Assembly: GCF_963422355.1 (NCBI RefSeq)
Contig: NC_085098.1
Span: forward strand, 3,460,632 to 3,524,631
From: Corticium candelabrum
Taxonomy: Eukaryota > Porifera > Homoscleromorpha > Homosclerophorida > Plakinidae
Length of the DNA: 64,000 nt
Reading direction: 5' to 3'
This document shows, piece by piece, positions 22,164 through 42,050 of this stretch (position 1 is its first letter; every line of letters begins with the position of its first letter). Under the pieces are notes generated by a model. The model searched no databases, was not told the DNA's origin, and saw only the letters and a program-made list of their open reading frames with translations. Both the position numbers and the translations under genes were made by a program.

Positions 22164-22642
22164 TGCTATGCAGTTTGCATGTAGGGATTTCCATATCTTG
22201 ACAGGCAGGAGTAAGTACTCTCTACACTAATAGAGAAGCTAGCACACTGAACAGTATTAGACAGTAAAGAGTGAATGCTGAAATCCTGATTTATATTATT
22301 TATGTTGTCTTGCTCAACCAGATCAGTCTGGTTTGTAAAGTCTACTAAAAGTACCGGAAGCAAACCCTGCTTCAGAAGTACTTAGACCATCATGGCTGTC
22401 TAGAAAGAAGACATGACTTTACGAAGGATCTGAGTAGATCCCAGAAGCACTGTTTTCTGTAAGTTAATATTAATTAATATTAACTATTTAAAAAATTAAT
22501 TAATATTAATTTTTCTAAAAATAGTGAAATATTTTTACCGTGACAATCTTAAGGCTCCTATTTGTTGCATGTCTGTTTCTCATCACCCGCTTGCATCCAA
22601 ATGACAGGCCACATTGATTTCACCATTACACCATTATTCATG

Positions 22643-24004
22643 TAGGGTAGGTGTTCCTAATTGTGGACACTCCCCGGTAATTTGAGTTACAAACGCTGTT
22701 TCTCTGGTGACCTGCTACGGAGAGAGAGGGAAACATGTCCGATGTATGCACCAATGTCTAAGCTTTGGAACAATACTCGTACGACTAGAATCGCACAACG
22801 TCTGCTAGCACACTAGCAAAATATACGGGATAACGTCTGTGATCAGCCCAAACAGAGGTGTATCCTAATTGTGGACATTTTTTCTCCGCCACAGAAAGCG
22901 ACTGGGTCTGAGTAACAGCTGGACTAGATACCTGAATGGTTGCCTTACAAGCTTGTATTTTGGGCCGCAATCAAAACCATGTTCTGTTGTGTATCACCAC
23001 GATTCACCTGCGGAACTGTTGGCACCTACAAAGTTCCTCCCATCACGTCCACAAATTCGAGGTATACGAATCGATCTTTTATTGGATCATGAAAGTGCCC
23101 TGACATTATTTAAGCAATTATCGAGTATCTTGGTAAAGTTTTGAGCCCATAGTTACGTTGACTGTAACGTCCTAAAGATGCGTATTATGTGCATGGAGCG
23201 AACGTGTAATTCCAGTCCAGTAAACACATGAATATCTTCACTCATACTAGATCTAGACATCAGTAATCCACTGACAATCTAGCTGTTTTCACTGCTACTA
23301 CATCTGGCCACAATAGGGTATGAAATGAGAACGAACAAAGTAGGTGGAATGTCAATATCACCGACATTCATAATCCAGTCAGAAATTGACCGTCTTCACT
23401 GCTACTAGATCAGGCAACAATAAGACACAAAATGAAAACCTACAAACTCACCTAGGATAGGTGGAAGGTCAAAACTACCTTGTCTGATATCAATAATCAG
23501 CTCCACCAGCAACTCAAAAGATGCTCGAACCACAGTTTACAGTTCAGACGTTCATCTAAACATGATCGATTGTCTCCTGCATTCTATCGTAGACAGAACA
23601 CTTGGTTTCTGCAAAATTTGAAAGACATGACGCCATTCTACACAGAGGTGATACACCACAGAACATGGTTTTGATTGCGGCCCAAAATACCAGCTTGTGA
23701 GGCAACCATTCAGGTATCTAGTCCAGCTGTTACTCAAGCTTAGTCGTTTTCTGTAACGGAAAAAAAAAGTCCACAATTAGGATACACCCCGCATCCAGGC
23801 TGTTTACAGACGTTATCCCATATATTGTGCTAGTGCGCTAGCTGATGTTGTACAATTCTAGTCGTACAGGTACTGTTACGAAGCTTCTAAGATTGGTGCA
23901 TATATCGGACATGTTTCCCTGTCTCTTCGTGCAGGCTACCAGAGAAAACTGCGATTGTAACTCAACTTACCGGAGAGTGTCCACAATTAGGTACACTTAC
24001 CCTA
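22643..24004. mobile_element. 1.36-kb element with ~370-bp terminal inverted repeats
   Basis: 22643 to about 23012, and the reverse complement of about 23635-24004, match over about 370 bp at roughly 85-90% by eye. The outermost ends are TAGGGTARGTG plus CCTAATTGTGGACACT. The CCTAATTGTGGAC phrase recurs about 220 bp inside each TIR. The element is bounded by TA at both ends, as expected for Tc1/mariner- or pogo-type insertion. The central 600 bp has a direct repeat (about 23290-23360 and 23395-23475) and no transposase. Assigning a superfamily is inference. Confidence 0.8.
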
Positions 24005-26030
24005 ATATGCATCTGTGATCCAACCAGAGCACGTGGATCGTACGTCTTGGCTTCTTCTATGTCTGATTTTTACGAGATGCTTAGATGGTATGTTAGTAGG
24101 AGTGTCTAATCTAAAATTTTAGTAGGACTATAGACTAATGCTGATCTGTTAGGTTCCTTGAGTAACTGCCTGCTGACTTTCTCTGCCACGTGTACATAAT
24201 GGATAATGGTAATGGTCCGTCCGCTCACAGCAGTGTGAAAGAGCCTGGGTGATATCACTGATGATAAACAGACATGCAATAAAAAGAGAGGCCTAGCTCG
24301 GGTGGGTATAGGCATGGGCGAGAGGGGCACGCGCCTCCTTCAGACCATTGGTCAGTCATACACTCACGGTGTGTGACACTGTAACAATGTGTCTGTTGGC
24401 ATTAATTAAGGCTAATGCTGTTGCGGCAGCGAACACCTTTTGCTCAACGGCACGATTCTGAGCTACGAGGCAACATCCGAGTTACACAAATGCGCATGTT
24501 TGAACCACGTTGGTGCCTCCCCCTTCGGGCAAATCCTAGAACTGCCCCTGTAGCTTGTTGATTCTTGAACTTGAGAGCTTGAAGAAGCACACATGTGAGC
24601 TAGGAGTGTTGCAATCCAACTTAATTAATTAATTAATGATAACTGATAATGATATCTTATCCAGCTGTTATTAGCATGGAATTTATATTTATAAGTGGTT
24701 AAGTTTATTTTCTTAGTCATTTAGTTTATTGCTGGAAAATAACGATTGCATGTGATTGACTAATTGAACAATTTTATAGTTTGCAAAACATTGTCACATG
24801 ATGTGTTGATACACTATGATGTGTTTGAGTAGCCATTCTAGTTTATTGTGCTACTAGCACTATATTAGATGATGTCTAACACAGTTAGATGAGGTTGACT
24901 CCACCCTCGAGCCGCGCTTGTGTGCGGTCAGGGTGTGATCATGCTAGTACTCGTGCGTTATACGCGGCGTGAACTCAGCTCTTGGTTTTCGTGCAGTAGC
25001 AGCACACCTTGTCCGCTTCTCAATCGCTTCGCAGTTTCCCTCCATCCCCTGGTTCCCTATCTTCTCTGTTGGATGCCTCTTTAGGCTCCAACGTGACAAG
25101 GTGTGTGGGTCGGAGTCCAGGTCTTTAACTCTCCCTGCCTATCAGCACGAAACCAAATTGCAGTTTTGGTGCATTTGCCGAGACTCGAGCTCCACCCTCA
25201 CCCATCAGCCAGACCTTCATGACGACAGGTTAGAGCACTGTCATTGTGATGGATACCGAGTGCCGACCAACTAGTTGAAAGCTTTGTGAGGGTAAGGAGT
25301 CAATATAGAGACATCCATTTCCAACATGATGAAATCAACAAGTAACTTGAATTGATATGTTGTGATTACACGCGGTCGTTTGTACTTGTGGTTGTGGAGG
25401 TGACTGTGACTTACTTTCTTAATGCTGCGTAGTCATGGTGCACGGGTTAGGCCGGGCTATAGCTCCCTCATCATTTGTAGGCGTAGTCTTAAATTTCTGG
25501 ACTGTAATATGTAATGCTTGGTGTGTTGTGTTGGACAGCAAACTGAGACAACCATCATTCCTATGGATCCTATCAAACAATGTGACAAAGTTATTTTCCT
25601 GACTTCTTACTCTTGTTTGTAACCAGTTGCTTGTAGGTCTGTTAGCCCAGTACCAGTGGTCTAACATCTTAACGTCTTAAAACATAGTACCTAAAGTCTA
25701 CAATGAGCCAAAAAAGACTCAATGGAGTTGCACTACATTCACTTCTACTATAGAACTGACAAGGATGCAAGCTTGGATACGTTTGTTAACAAAACAGCCT
25801 CTCAGAATGTCTTTCTTGAACATACAGGACATAGCTAATGTATGTTTCGTGTTCCTCATGAGTACATGTCATAATAATATACCATGATACTATGTTATAT
25901 ATATGAAATTCATCTGGTAATGAAACATGAATGTATACCGTGGTATTCACAAACATTTAGTGAAACCTCGCTGAATTGTCCAAGTTTGCATCGCCTTTTC
26001 TCCTGTCTGGATGTGCCACTGATTTAACAA
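24005..26030. other. Intergenic, no gene recognised
   Basis: A 101-codon ORF (24969-25274, +) and an 82-codon ORF (25419-25667, -) show no domain or splice context that I can support. No RNA gene is seen. The missing 5' exon(s) of the FAM47E-like gene should lie at the right end of this stretch, but I could not identify them. Confidence 0.4.
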
Positions 26031-26236
26031 TAAGTTAATTTAAAGCCAATAAGAAGTGGGCGTGTCCCATAGCAGATTAAGTCTAGCCCCCCATTTCTAG
26101 AGGTCACGCTATGCCGCTGTCACTATTTCAATAATATGATTTTGTTGTTACTATGCTTTTTGTATTTGTTAGAAAGATAGGCAATATGTTGACTTGTTGT
26201 TGAAATAATGTTGTCATGTTGTCTGGTTTTGTTTAG

Positions 26237-32884
<6,648 letters not shown>

Positions 32885-35800
32885 ATTATATAGAGTTTAT
32901 ACATGCTTAACTAATTAATTTATTATTTGCTGACAATCCTAATGCAAAGAATATGTCAATATCTCAGAATGTGTCTAGATAGACGTTGCTCTCGTTCAGT
33001 GTATGCAGCAGGGGATTCTGTTCTCTGTCTTTTTTTTCCGGCTAGATCTTATAGTGAGTAGTGAGACCATCCGCGTGAGTTGCGGGAGTCCGAGGTAGGC
33101 ACGTCGTGTGTAACGCAAACGGTTGTCTAGCTAACACGCGATAGTAACGACCTCATTCAGTCACTGTACACTGGTTTTCAGTCAGTATGTGTCATTGAGT
33201 ATGACGTAGTATTGCACTACAGTTCTCGTCCGTTTTGTACAATCATCGAAGGCAATGGTCGACTTCTACTACAGGTAAGCATGCACCCGCACTGAACGGT
33301 TAGGAATGAGTTGGTTGTTGGTTGTTAGCGGTGAGCACATCTCTAACACGTGACCGTGACATGTGCGATTGCACGTTGTAAGTGAAGCACGTTTGCCACA
33401 GTAAACTGTGGACTGTAGAGTGGAAGAAGGGAATGGGAACGAGTGTAACTTTTGATTACCCATTCAGCCAGAAGTATCTATTAGTGAAACGTTGTGAATG
33501 CTAATGTGCATATGTCAATTGAAGGCCGACTGATAATTCTGCTCATGATCAGCTTCATGGGTTTTTCATACTGCATGTATTCAAAATGAGTAACTCTATA
33601 GGCGTGATCTTGAACGCTTTGTAGAGGGAAGGTTCTTTGAAGCAACCAAAACAGAATCAGAATCAGTGATGTCCTAATTCTGCAATATATGCTCCAGGGA
33701 ATTCCATGGCCTCTATACCTATTCCCTATAACCACCCCGTACATGCAAAGGCATGCACATAGTACCAAAATGTTCTAATAAGAGCCTTGCCCTTGTATCG
33801 GGTAATACGGTAAGATCTTTAGATTTAAAGGGGATAGTATACTACTACTACAGGTTGTTTTATTGTAAGATTCGAAGATATGGAGTATTTTAACACTAGC
33901 GTAGGGGTTCTCTGGTTTTCTCTTGTTTTATGGATACTTCTCAATCATTTGATTGAGTCAGTCATGGTCTATCAAAATATTACATGTGGCTTCAACAATA
34001 CAGTGTTCTACTTTGCAGTGTTGCATATGATGCCAGGATTATATGGGGTCAGGTTTAGAAATGGTGTTTGTCAGGTTGGAGTGTTATTGCCAGTTTATTC
34101 TGTATTCAGATTAATGATTACATCTTAAACAGTTGGCATCGTCTGGATGTAGTTGCTGTGTTGATAATGCTATAGTCTCGACACTAGGCATTCCTTCAAC
34201 CGCTTTTGGTGGTCCTTCCACGTGAGTTCAGCAATGGGACATGTCCTGTTGGAGCTGTTGCATATGCTGATGATGCAGTATTTGCTTGTTATATGGCACT
34301 GCAAGCATTTACAATCACTGCATATGTACTATCTTTGCTGTTGATTGCAAGTTGGTATTTTAATTTTAAAACGACAAAGTGCAATTGATTTATGTCAAGT
34401 AAAGCAAGGTGGATGCCACTCCCTGGATAGTTGTCAGTTAGAATTATTTCACCAATGGAAACATCTCGGCCATACTTTCATTGCTGTTTGAGTCAAAGGG
34501 TGTCTATTGATTGTGAGGTTAAGATATTGTTTGCACCTTTTGACATGGATTTCATCTGTAGTTTGTAGCGATTAAGATCTTTACAAGTTGCGTGGAATGA
34601 TGCTCCAAGAAGCATCTGCAACGATCCCTACCAATGTCATGTTGGTACAATTTTGATGTCAACAAGTCTTCTTCTCGTGGTACATATAATTAGGAGACAA
34701 AGACGACAAGTTTGAAACACTTTCACAATCATCAAATCGTGTTGGTTAGGTATTATCCCAATCAAAGAACGCTTTTGTCTTTACTGATTGTAGGTATTAT
34801 GAATGTCACATGTGTATATTCAGTAAGTGAGATATCAGGACTGTCTGTAGCTGCAGCAGTTAGAATCATTTTGTTGCCTTTGCGTTATCAAGAACTGACG
34901 CAGCTCGAGTAACAGTTGATTGGTTGAAGAAACTTTTGTGTTTAGTAAAATAGCTTCTAGAGAGTTGTTTTCTGACACTAGTGCGGTATGTCTTTATTTA
35001 TTGCCGTTTTCTTGTAATACTGTAATTGGTCTGATTTTCTTTGTTGCTGTTATTATTCATAGTTGTATGTTGTTTGCGCCAGTTCTCTCTGTGTGATGCA
35101 AATTTAAGATTTGTTCTATGACATATTGAATGATTGGAATGAGTAGTAAGAAATTACCCTTTGCTGTACTGTGATCTTTTGTCTTGGGTGTTCTTTATAC
35201 TCACGTTAACGTTTGAGTCTATAGTGACATGAACCACATGCAGACTGCATATTACCATGCTTAACACACAAAAGCCAAGTACTTACCAGAAGTGAACTAA
35301 AACAAGCTGTCATCTGGTTTGAAGGTCTTCCTTGTGTCAACTGATAGGAAATTGGAGAACTGCTATATCCGCTCATGATAATTCAAAGTACCTTAACGGG
35401 TGGAGAGGATTATTTGGTTCAAATAATGTAGTGCTTGGGAATGGTAAAGGGGGCTCAGAAGAAGAGATCTGGCACAACGGTTGCCAAATCTTAGATCTAA
35501 ATCTAGTCTGAGTATAGAGGAAGTGACACGTGTAGGATATAGGGTGTCAGACTGGCGTGATTTTGACACCTGTAGTCGCTTTTGTACATATCAGTGGCAG
35601 TCAACGTGTTAATCTCACATATCATATCATGCTACTTTCTCTCCAACACTCAGTGTGGGGAAAATAGAAGGAACAGTTTGCATGACCATGAGAGCTAGTC
35701 ATGTACCTTTGTAAAGTAACCAATATATCCGCTATAGTTTGCCTCTAGTGTTTATATGAGTTGTCTATTGTGTTTAGACTAGCATCTAAGATGAAGTTAT

Positions 35801-36822
35801 CTCTATTGTTTATTGTTTGACTTTACATGAACAGCTAACTTGAGATTAGATCAAAGGCGGATTTAGAGGGAGATCCGGTTCTGCGGAACGGGGATTAGCG
35901 TGTCTAAGAATCCATCACGTGTGCACACTGACATGTTTATGATAGAGTAATGATATGTAAATGTTGCAAACTGTATATAAATTTTCAATTCCAATAATTC
36001 ACATAGAGACCTCAATGGTCATTTCGTGGTGGTAAATTTCCAACAAGAAAATAATCTATTGATTCCTTGCCTCTTCGCTTTGCTAAAAATACGCTATTTG
36101 GACATAAACTTTGTCGTAGATATTCCTTTCACTTCTCTTAGGTTCGGCCGTTCTGCTAGGTTCCGTGGTAAATTGTTGTTTTTGTCTTAGGAGAATTCGT
36201 CCATGGGCAACAGTTTCTCTGCTTACTAACCGTCAGAAAAGTGAAATTCTTGCGGTAAGTATAAGTTAATTAAAACAACTGAGTACACATAGCAATCCCA
36301 ATGCATACAGACACGCGTTGGGAAGTATTCTACACGTACACCCCTAGGTGAGAATGTCGGTGGAAAGTCTTTTGTGTACCTGGAATGACGGGCGCCTCCG
36401 ACACCAGAACTGATAAATGGATAGGAGCAATTAAGAAACAAGGTAGCCCGTGATTTTCATACAAGAACTTCTACTTCGCATCTATTGTCCACTAAATGGA
36501 TACTTTAAGTGTCTTAAAGCTGTCTGACCTGCCTGGTGAAGTGTTCGCAAAGCACTATAACGTGTCAAAATTTGGTGACTAACGATGACCGTGCTGAAGG
36601 AGATGCTATCAGTTGGCATGGCCTACTCGAGAAAGTGTACGTCAGATACGGTTAGCGCGAGGAACGACAATGAACTGACGATGATGAGCGTTTTATTATT
36701 ACTTAACACTGCTAAATTTCTCTGGAGAATTATTCAGTGCAGAATGACAGTCTAAGGGGACCGCTTGCGTTATCAGTTTAGTTAGCGTTGAAGCACGGCT
36801 GCTACTTCTATCTTTCCACAAA
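32885..36822 (+). other. Unassigned block conserved in both duplication units (A1)
   Basis: It contains several putative exons that I could not join into a known gene. These are a start-like MVDFYYR followed by a donor (33255-33274); a hydrophobic segment VGVLWFSLVLWILLNHLIES after an acceptor at 33869; a frame with DLCQVKQGGCHSLDSC (about 34380-34500); and RIRPWATVSLLTNRQKSEIL between an acceptor and donor at about 36191-36255. The corresponding block in A2 (48430-52327) keeps most of these frames but has indels. It may be a decaying membrane-protein gene between FAM47E and the kinase. CpG-rich sequence at 33060-33260 could be its promoter. Confidence 0.4.
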
Positions 36823-39800
36823 ATGAGTAGTACAAGTTCAGCCGTTCTGTTACTATGCTTGGCTGCGCAACTGCTGTTGGTGTTGGTATGTGATTCGAGG
36901 GCGTTAAACTCTAGTTGGCAGGAGAGTGAGACAATGACATGGGACAGGCTTGAACCAAATACATGGCATCCTCTCTACAGTTGGAGTAGAAACAGCCCGA
37001 TAGCAAGAAAGCATGCACAAGCAACGCGCGTTCTACACAAAACGGCAAACGAACAGTTTAGAAAATTGCTGCTGTTGTATGGTGGTGAGAGCAGTGATTC
37101 TGACGACAGAACGTGGATCTATGATTATCATTCTAACTCTTGGGAAGTGATCAGACAACAATCAGGACCTCGAGGGATCACACACCACACGATGGTAACA
37201 CTTTGTGACACGCAAGTTCTGCTGTTTGGTGGTTATCAGTCTCGGTCTTCATCTAAAAGCAAAGCTTGTAGCAACGAAACGTGGATATTTGATATGAAAC
37301 AAAAGGTCTGGAGACGAGTTGACACGTCCGTTGAATCTAAGACTGGAAAGGTTCACGTCACTCCGAGATGCAGACACACCGCTGCTGTAGTGCACTTCCA
37401 GAAGACGTCATGCACCTGCAAGGAATCTATGGTCATTTACAGCGGATTTTATCGGAATGATTACACGTGGGATTCGTACGCAAACGAGGGTCTCAATGAT
37501 ATGTGGATGCTCGTGTGTAGCAACGATGTTCCTCTGAGTTACAAGTGGATCAAATTTCAACAAACAGCTCCGAGATTAGCTTACCCAGGAGCCGTTTCAA
37601 TATCTAGTAAGACACAGTTGTACGTTGTTGGCTCGCCGATGTATTACGGAGACGGCAAGTATCACTTGTCGCCCAAAGGAAGCGGTCTGTGTTGGGAAGT
37701 GTGGTCATATTCGTTGTCAGCAAGCACATGGTCGAAACATAGTAATTGCTACGTGCGCCAATCCGGTCTTGGGCGGATAATTTATATCACGAGTTCAAAT
37801 CAAAAGCAATATATTCTACTTTGTTGCTCTCGGTCGTTCGACGCTTATGATGTCATTGAAGGGAGATGGTCTCGAAAAAATTCTTCTATTCCTCCCTCAG
37901 AGGAACCACCTAACTGGTCTTTGTCTCTCGTTACTACAGCTCAGTTAAGAGAAAGTGTTTTAGCGTTTGCAAGACGAGTTATGCAAGGTTCAGCTCCTAG
38001 TGAGATGTGGGAGTTGACTATATGTGATGATAATGATAAAGACATTTGGATTTGGTCGAGAAAACCGGATATTAAGCGCAATCCTCTTAAAGGGAAATTG
38101 TTTAGCGTGGGCGGACTAACACCTGCACAGAACGAGATTCTGTTGTTTGGTGGCCTTAACATAGGACATGACAGGAACCAGCAACCTGCCCTGGATACCA
38201 TGATGGAAAGATTGGATTTAACTACTTCCAAATGGTCAACAGAAAAAGACGTAACAAGCAATGCACCACCTTTTGCATTACTTTCTACAGCAACAGTTCT
38301 ATCAGATTCTATTCTAATTTACTACGGTGGTGTGCGAGTGCAGATGCTCTCCTTATGTATGGATATGATTGCATTTCACGATTCAACTTGGGGCTATTAC
38401 AACCAGCTGAGAGTTTGGGTCAAGTACTCCGAGACAGGGCGGCGGCCACTGCCAAGAATGGCGCATTCTGCTGTCGCATCAGACAAGCGAACAATGATAT
38501 TGTACGGAGGCGCTAGAGTGGTTTCAAGAAATTGTAACTTTGAAATGATTGTCCGGCGGGATCTCTGGAGTTTCACTTTACCGCCAAATAGAGATTCGGT
38601 AGATCTTTCATACCAGCAATCTAATGTGAAGTGGCTTTTGCTAGACAATTCCGGTCCATACAATTCCTATTTATCCTCTTTAGTCAAAATTGACCAAACT
38701 CTTTATGTATATGGTGGATCTGGAACCGACAATAGTATTTCCCGAACTGAAAATAGAAATTTGTCTGTTATGGTAATGAAATGCAGGTGCTCAAATAGTC
38801 TATGGAAGTACAACCTATCAAGCAAAGTTGGATGGCAAGAGATCATTTACTCAGGCTTAGGTCCAGGCAAACTGTGTGCACCTACCGCCAACCAGTTTGG
38901 TGACCACATGCTGATCACAGGCGGTTGCAGTAGCTACTTTGAAGTGCGATTTAATTTCGAGATGCAACTTCCAGAATATCGCTGTCCATTGGAACCAGCA
39001 ACGGCAGGCGTGTGGATGTATGACCCTGCATCTGTACGATGGTTGCGGTTGATCAGTCAACCAGCTTATCGCGACACCATACTCGGTCCGACGGTTATTG
39101 TTTGGAACGACCTTCTCTTGTATTTCGGTGGAATTCCAACGAATTCACTTTCATCAGGCGACATCTTGGAAGACTGGAGTGGTTTTTATATGTACAGACC
39201 GGCCTGCCCACCGGGCACGCAAAGTGCTGATATTATGAAATACGCGTGTTCTGATTGCTCTGTGGGCTCTTACGCTGCCACGTCTAATTCCAACTGCTCT
39301 CGATGTCCACACGGTCTCACCACATTAGATAAAGCGTCTACAAGCAACGAAATGTGCAGGCAGTGTGTGCCCGGATATTGTGGTCACGGTACATGTACTG
39401 TTACGTTAGCCTCGCAAGCCAGGCTCAATTCCGGCAAAAGCTCCTCGTCCTCGCGTCATTCACGTGCGTTTAGTTCAGCGACTGCGCGGAAGAGCCTGGC
39501 TTGCGAGGCTACTGTTACGTTGCCAGGTCCGGAGCCCAACTGCTTGTGCCAATTCGGATTTACCAACGATGAAGACGGACTGTGTACCGTTCCAACCTAC
39601 TATATGGCTGGATTGGGATTTCTAGCAGGAGTCGTTCTTCTTGCACTCGTCGCCGTTATGGTGGCCAAATTTCGAAGAACAAGAAGAAATCACGATGACA
39701 TGATCAGACACAAGGAGCAAGAGTTAATAGAGCTCACTAACAGCTGGAACATCGACTCTAAAGAGTTAGCACTGCGACAACGGATCGATCGAGACTCTCC

Positions 39801-40506
39801 CGGAGGATACGGCGAGGTCTACCAAGCGGAGTATAGAGAGATGATCGTGGCAGTCAAGAAGTTGCAAGGAATCCATCAACATCTCGACAGAATCGAGTTG
39901 GAGTTCGAGCGGGAGATCGAGGTGATGAGAACCATTAGACATCCGAACATCGTTCTGTTTCTTGGAGGCGGTCGCTACCATGATGACGGTTGCCCATTTC
40001 TCGTTGTGGAGTATATGGCTAGAGGGTCGTTGGCGGCGATTCTAAAAAACGAAGACATCGAGTTGGAAGATAGTCTGAAACTAAGGTTTACTCTAGAGGC
40101 AGCCAAAGGACTGAGATTTCTTCACGGTCAACGTCCTCCTCGTGTGCACCGTGACCTTAAGAGTGGTAATCTGTTGGTCAGCCAGCGATGGGTAGTCAAG
40201 GTGGCCGATTTTGGAGCAGCTCGATTGGTACGAGAAGAAGGCAAGAATCAAGAGTCTGTTAGAGGAGAGGGACGACTCGATCCCGAAGCTCCACTACTCC
40301 ATGCAGACTATCAGCTATCGTTGTGTGTGGGAACGCCACATTGGTGTGCACCAGAGATACTGTGTGCAGACAACTACGGAACACCTGCGGATGTCTACAG
40401 GTATACATACATACATACATACATACATACATACATACATACATACATACATACATACATACATACATACATACATACATACATACATACATACACACAT
40501 GCACAC

Positions 40507-40592
<86 letters not shown>

Positions 40593-41237
40593 ACATGCAT
40601 ATACACTTTTGATGTCGTGGCTGTCGTAGTTTGAGAGTTATTTTTATTACTGCAAATATTCTTACTCGAGTATTGTTGATAAACAGTTTTACTTAAAGGT
40701 CATCCACGATTCTAATGATTATGTGCTTGCTGGGAAAAGTCACGTGCTTTTTCCATTTGACGTAATGCATTGATTAACTCATTCTGTGGTGTGTGGGACT
40801 GTTTGTCGGTCCGCTATTTAAATATTTACGGTCGTTGTAGACAGTTCTAGTTTTGAATTTTCTTTTTAATACTATTGTACTTTTTACCCAGTTTTGGTAT
40901 CGTGATGTGGGAAATTTGGTCAAGAAAAGTTCCATATGAAGATTGTCATTTCCGTTCTGTTATCGACTTGAAGTCAGCCGTTTTGAGGGGAGTAAGGCCT
41001 ACCATATCTGATGATACACAAAATGATTACGTCAACTTCATGCGTCGCTGTTGGGCAGCAGACAGTGCCGCTCGACCTTCGTTTCAAGAAGTGGTGTTCC
41101 GGATAGATGATATGATTGAGGGTGACGCTCTTGTCAGTGAAGAGAGACAATACAGCGGCGTAGCCAGGTGTACCGTTTGGAGGTTGCACACAGAATCTGA
41201 GACTGATGAGACACAGAAGTATCCGTTGATTCAATGA
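36823..41237 (+). CDS. Kelch-ectodomain TKL receptor kinase, copy A1 (1307 aa)
   Basis: Exons 36823-40400 and 40892-41237 (phase 2, [12 protein letters not shown]) join to 1307 codons plus stop. A signal peptide (residues 1-28, [15 protein letters not shown]) precedes multiple kelch repeats (LLLYGG, VLLFGG, ILLFGG, ILIYYGG, MILYGG, LYVYGG, LLLYFGG, each followed by W). Next comes a GCC2/3-like Cys-rich stalk (from about 794), an EGF-like segment, a transmembrane helix (about 928-950, [18 protein letters not shown]) and a kinase domain. Kinase landmarks: glycine-loop SPGGYGEVY, Lys1012 in [13 protein letters not shown] (Asp1111), DFG (Asp1129), [11 protein letters not shown] and [18 protein letters not shown] indicates a TKL kinase and not a canonical tyrosine kinase. 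The catalytic set is complete. Residues about 863-900 come from a MITE insertion absent from copy A2. The intron carries a (CATA)n array immediately after the donor. Confidence 0.88.
39398..39520. mobile_element. 105-bp MITE inside the coding exon of copy A1, with 9-bp TSD
   Basis: The element 39407-39511 has perfect 20-bp ends (TAGCCTCGCAAGCCAGGCTC and its complement). It is flanked by CTGTTACGT at 39398-39406 and 39512-39520. The matching site in copy A2 (about 54899) is empty. Element plus duplication is 114 nt, 38 codons, in frame and stop-free, adding a Ser/Arg/Ala-rich stretch between the Cys-rich and EGF-like parts of the ectodomain. Confidence 0.92.
40402..40588. repeat. (CATA)n, (CA)n and (TA)n array abutting the kinase splice donor
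   Basis: The donor CTACAG|GTATACATACATAC runs directly into about 95 bp of CATA repeats, then CA and TA runs. The A2 gene has the same arrangement with a longer CATA run. Confidence 0.95.
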
Positions 41238-41289
41238 AAACAATGACTGCGAACATTAATTACGTGCTGATATCTATCTTATCTGTATA

Positions 41290-41980
41290 CTAATAAAATT
41301 GACGGTGTTTGTATGTGTATATATATATATAAGTTTGATAGCCGGTTATACCTGATTACCCACGAGGCTAGCTGAAATTTGAGGTACAAGCGTAACTCGG
41401 CATGGGTAAGAACATATAGGCAGGGTGGCGTAGTCCTTCAGCTTCATTCGGTTTCCTTTTGAACCCGTTCTTTGCATGGGCTATATTTGCAGGCGAAAGT
41501 TACAACTATATGTGTGGGTATTTCTTCCATTGAGATGCCACAGAAGAAGACGACTGCCATAGGCCGTCGCTTATCTGTTGCCAAGAGACATAAACCTTGA
41601 GGAACCAAGAGGAAACGTGATGGAAGGCTGTTAGCCAACAGGGAGAACATCGCGCGAGCACGACAGGAAGAGACCCCAGAACAACGTGAAAGAAGGCTGT
41701 CGGGCACCAAGGAACACATCGCGCGAGCACAACATGAAGAGACCCCATGCAGAACAACGAAGGCTGTCGGCCACCAACACGCTCAGAGAGTCAGATACCT
41801 CCGGACCGTGACGTGTGTTGCCATTGTGCTACCCTCCTCATACTACTAGGGCTCAGTACCAGTAAAAGTGCAGCTGGCTTAAGGAAGAAATGCTCACAGA
41901 TAATAAGTCATTGCACGTAACAGCCACTTTACCATTTACCACTGCCCCAGAGCCGCAGACTGCCTTATAGTCTCGCGTGG
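41290..41980 (+). pseudogene. Degenerate Helitron-like N-terminal fragment (A1)
   Basis: About 41531-41790 encodes, with a stop and frameshifts, MPQKKTTAIGRRLSVAKRHK and repeated RLLANRENIARARQEETPEQ / RLSGTKEHIARAQHEETP units. Such REN-ARARQEETPEQRERRL repeats are typical of the N-terminal region of Helitron/PIF1-helicase ORFs. The A2 counterpart is 56680-57120. Assignment from the repeat style is tentative. Confidence 0.45.
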
Positions 41981-42050
41981 CCAGACCCTCCTCCTCTTCC
42001 ACGCAGTTATAAGTTATAACTCTAATCTTCTACTTCTAATCAATCTCTAA

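Noticed and set aside
24969-25274. 101-codon ORF as a gene
   Set aside because: No recognisable domain, no conserved context and no splice evidence.
39841-40400. Receptor tyrosine kinase
   Set aside because: The catalytic loop is HRDLKSGN and not HRDLAARN, and the activation segment ends HWCAPEIL. This fits TKL kinases better.
40401-40629. Continuation of the A1 receptor frame through the CATA/TA array to a stop at 40629
   Set aside because: A canonical donor at 40401 and an acceptor at 40891 restore the kinase domain exactly ([11 protein letters not shown]). The read-through is intron.
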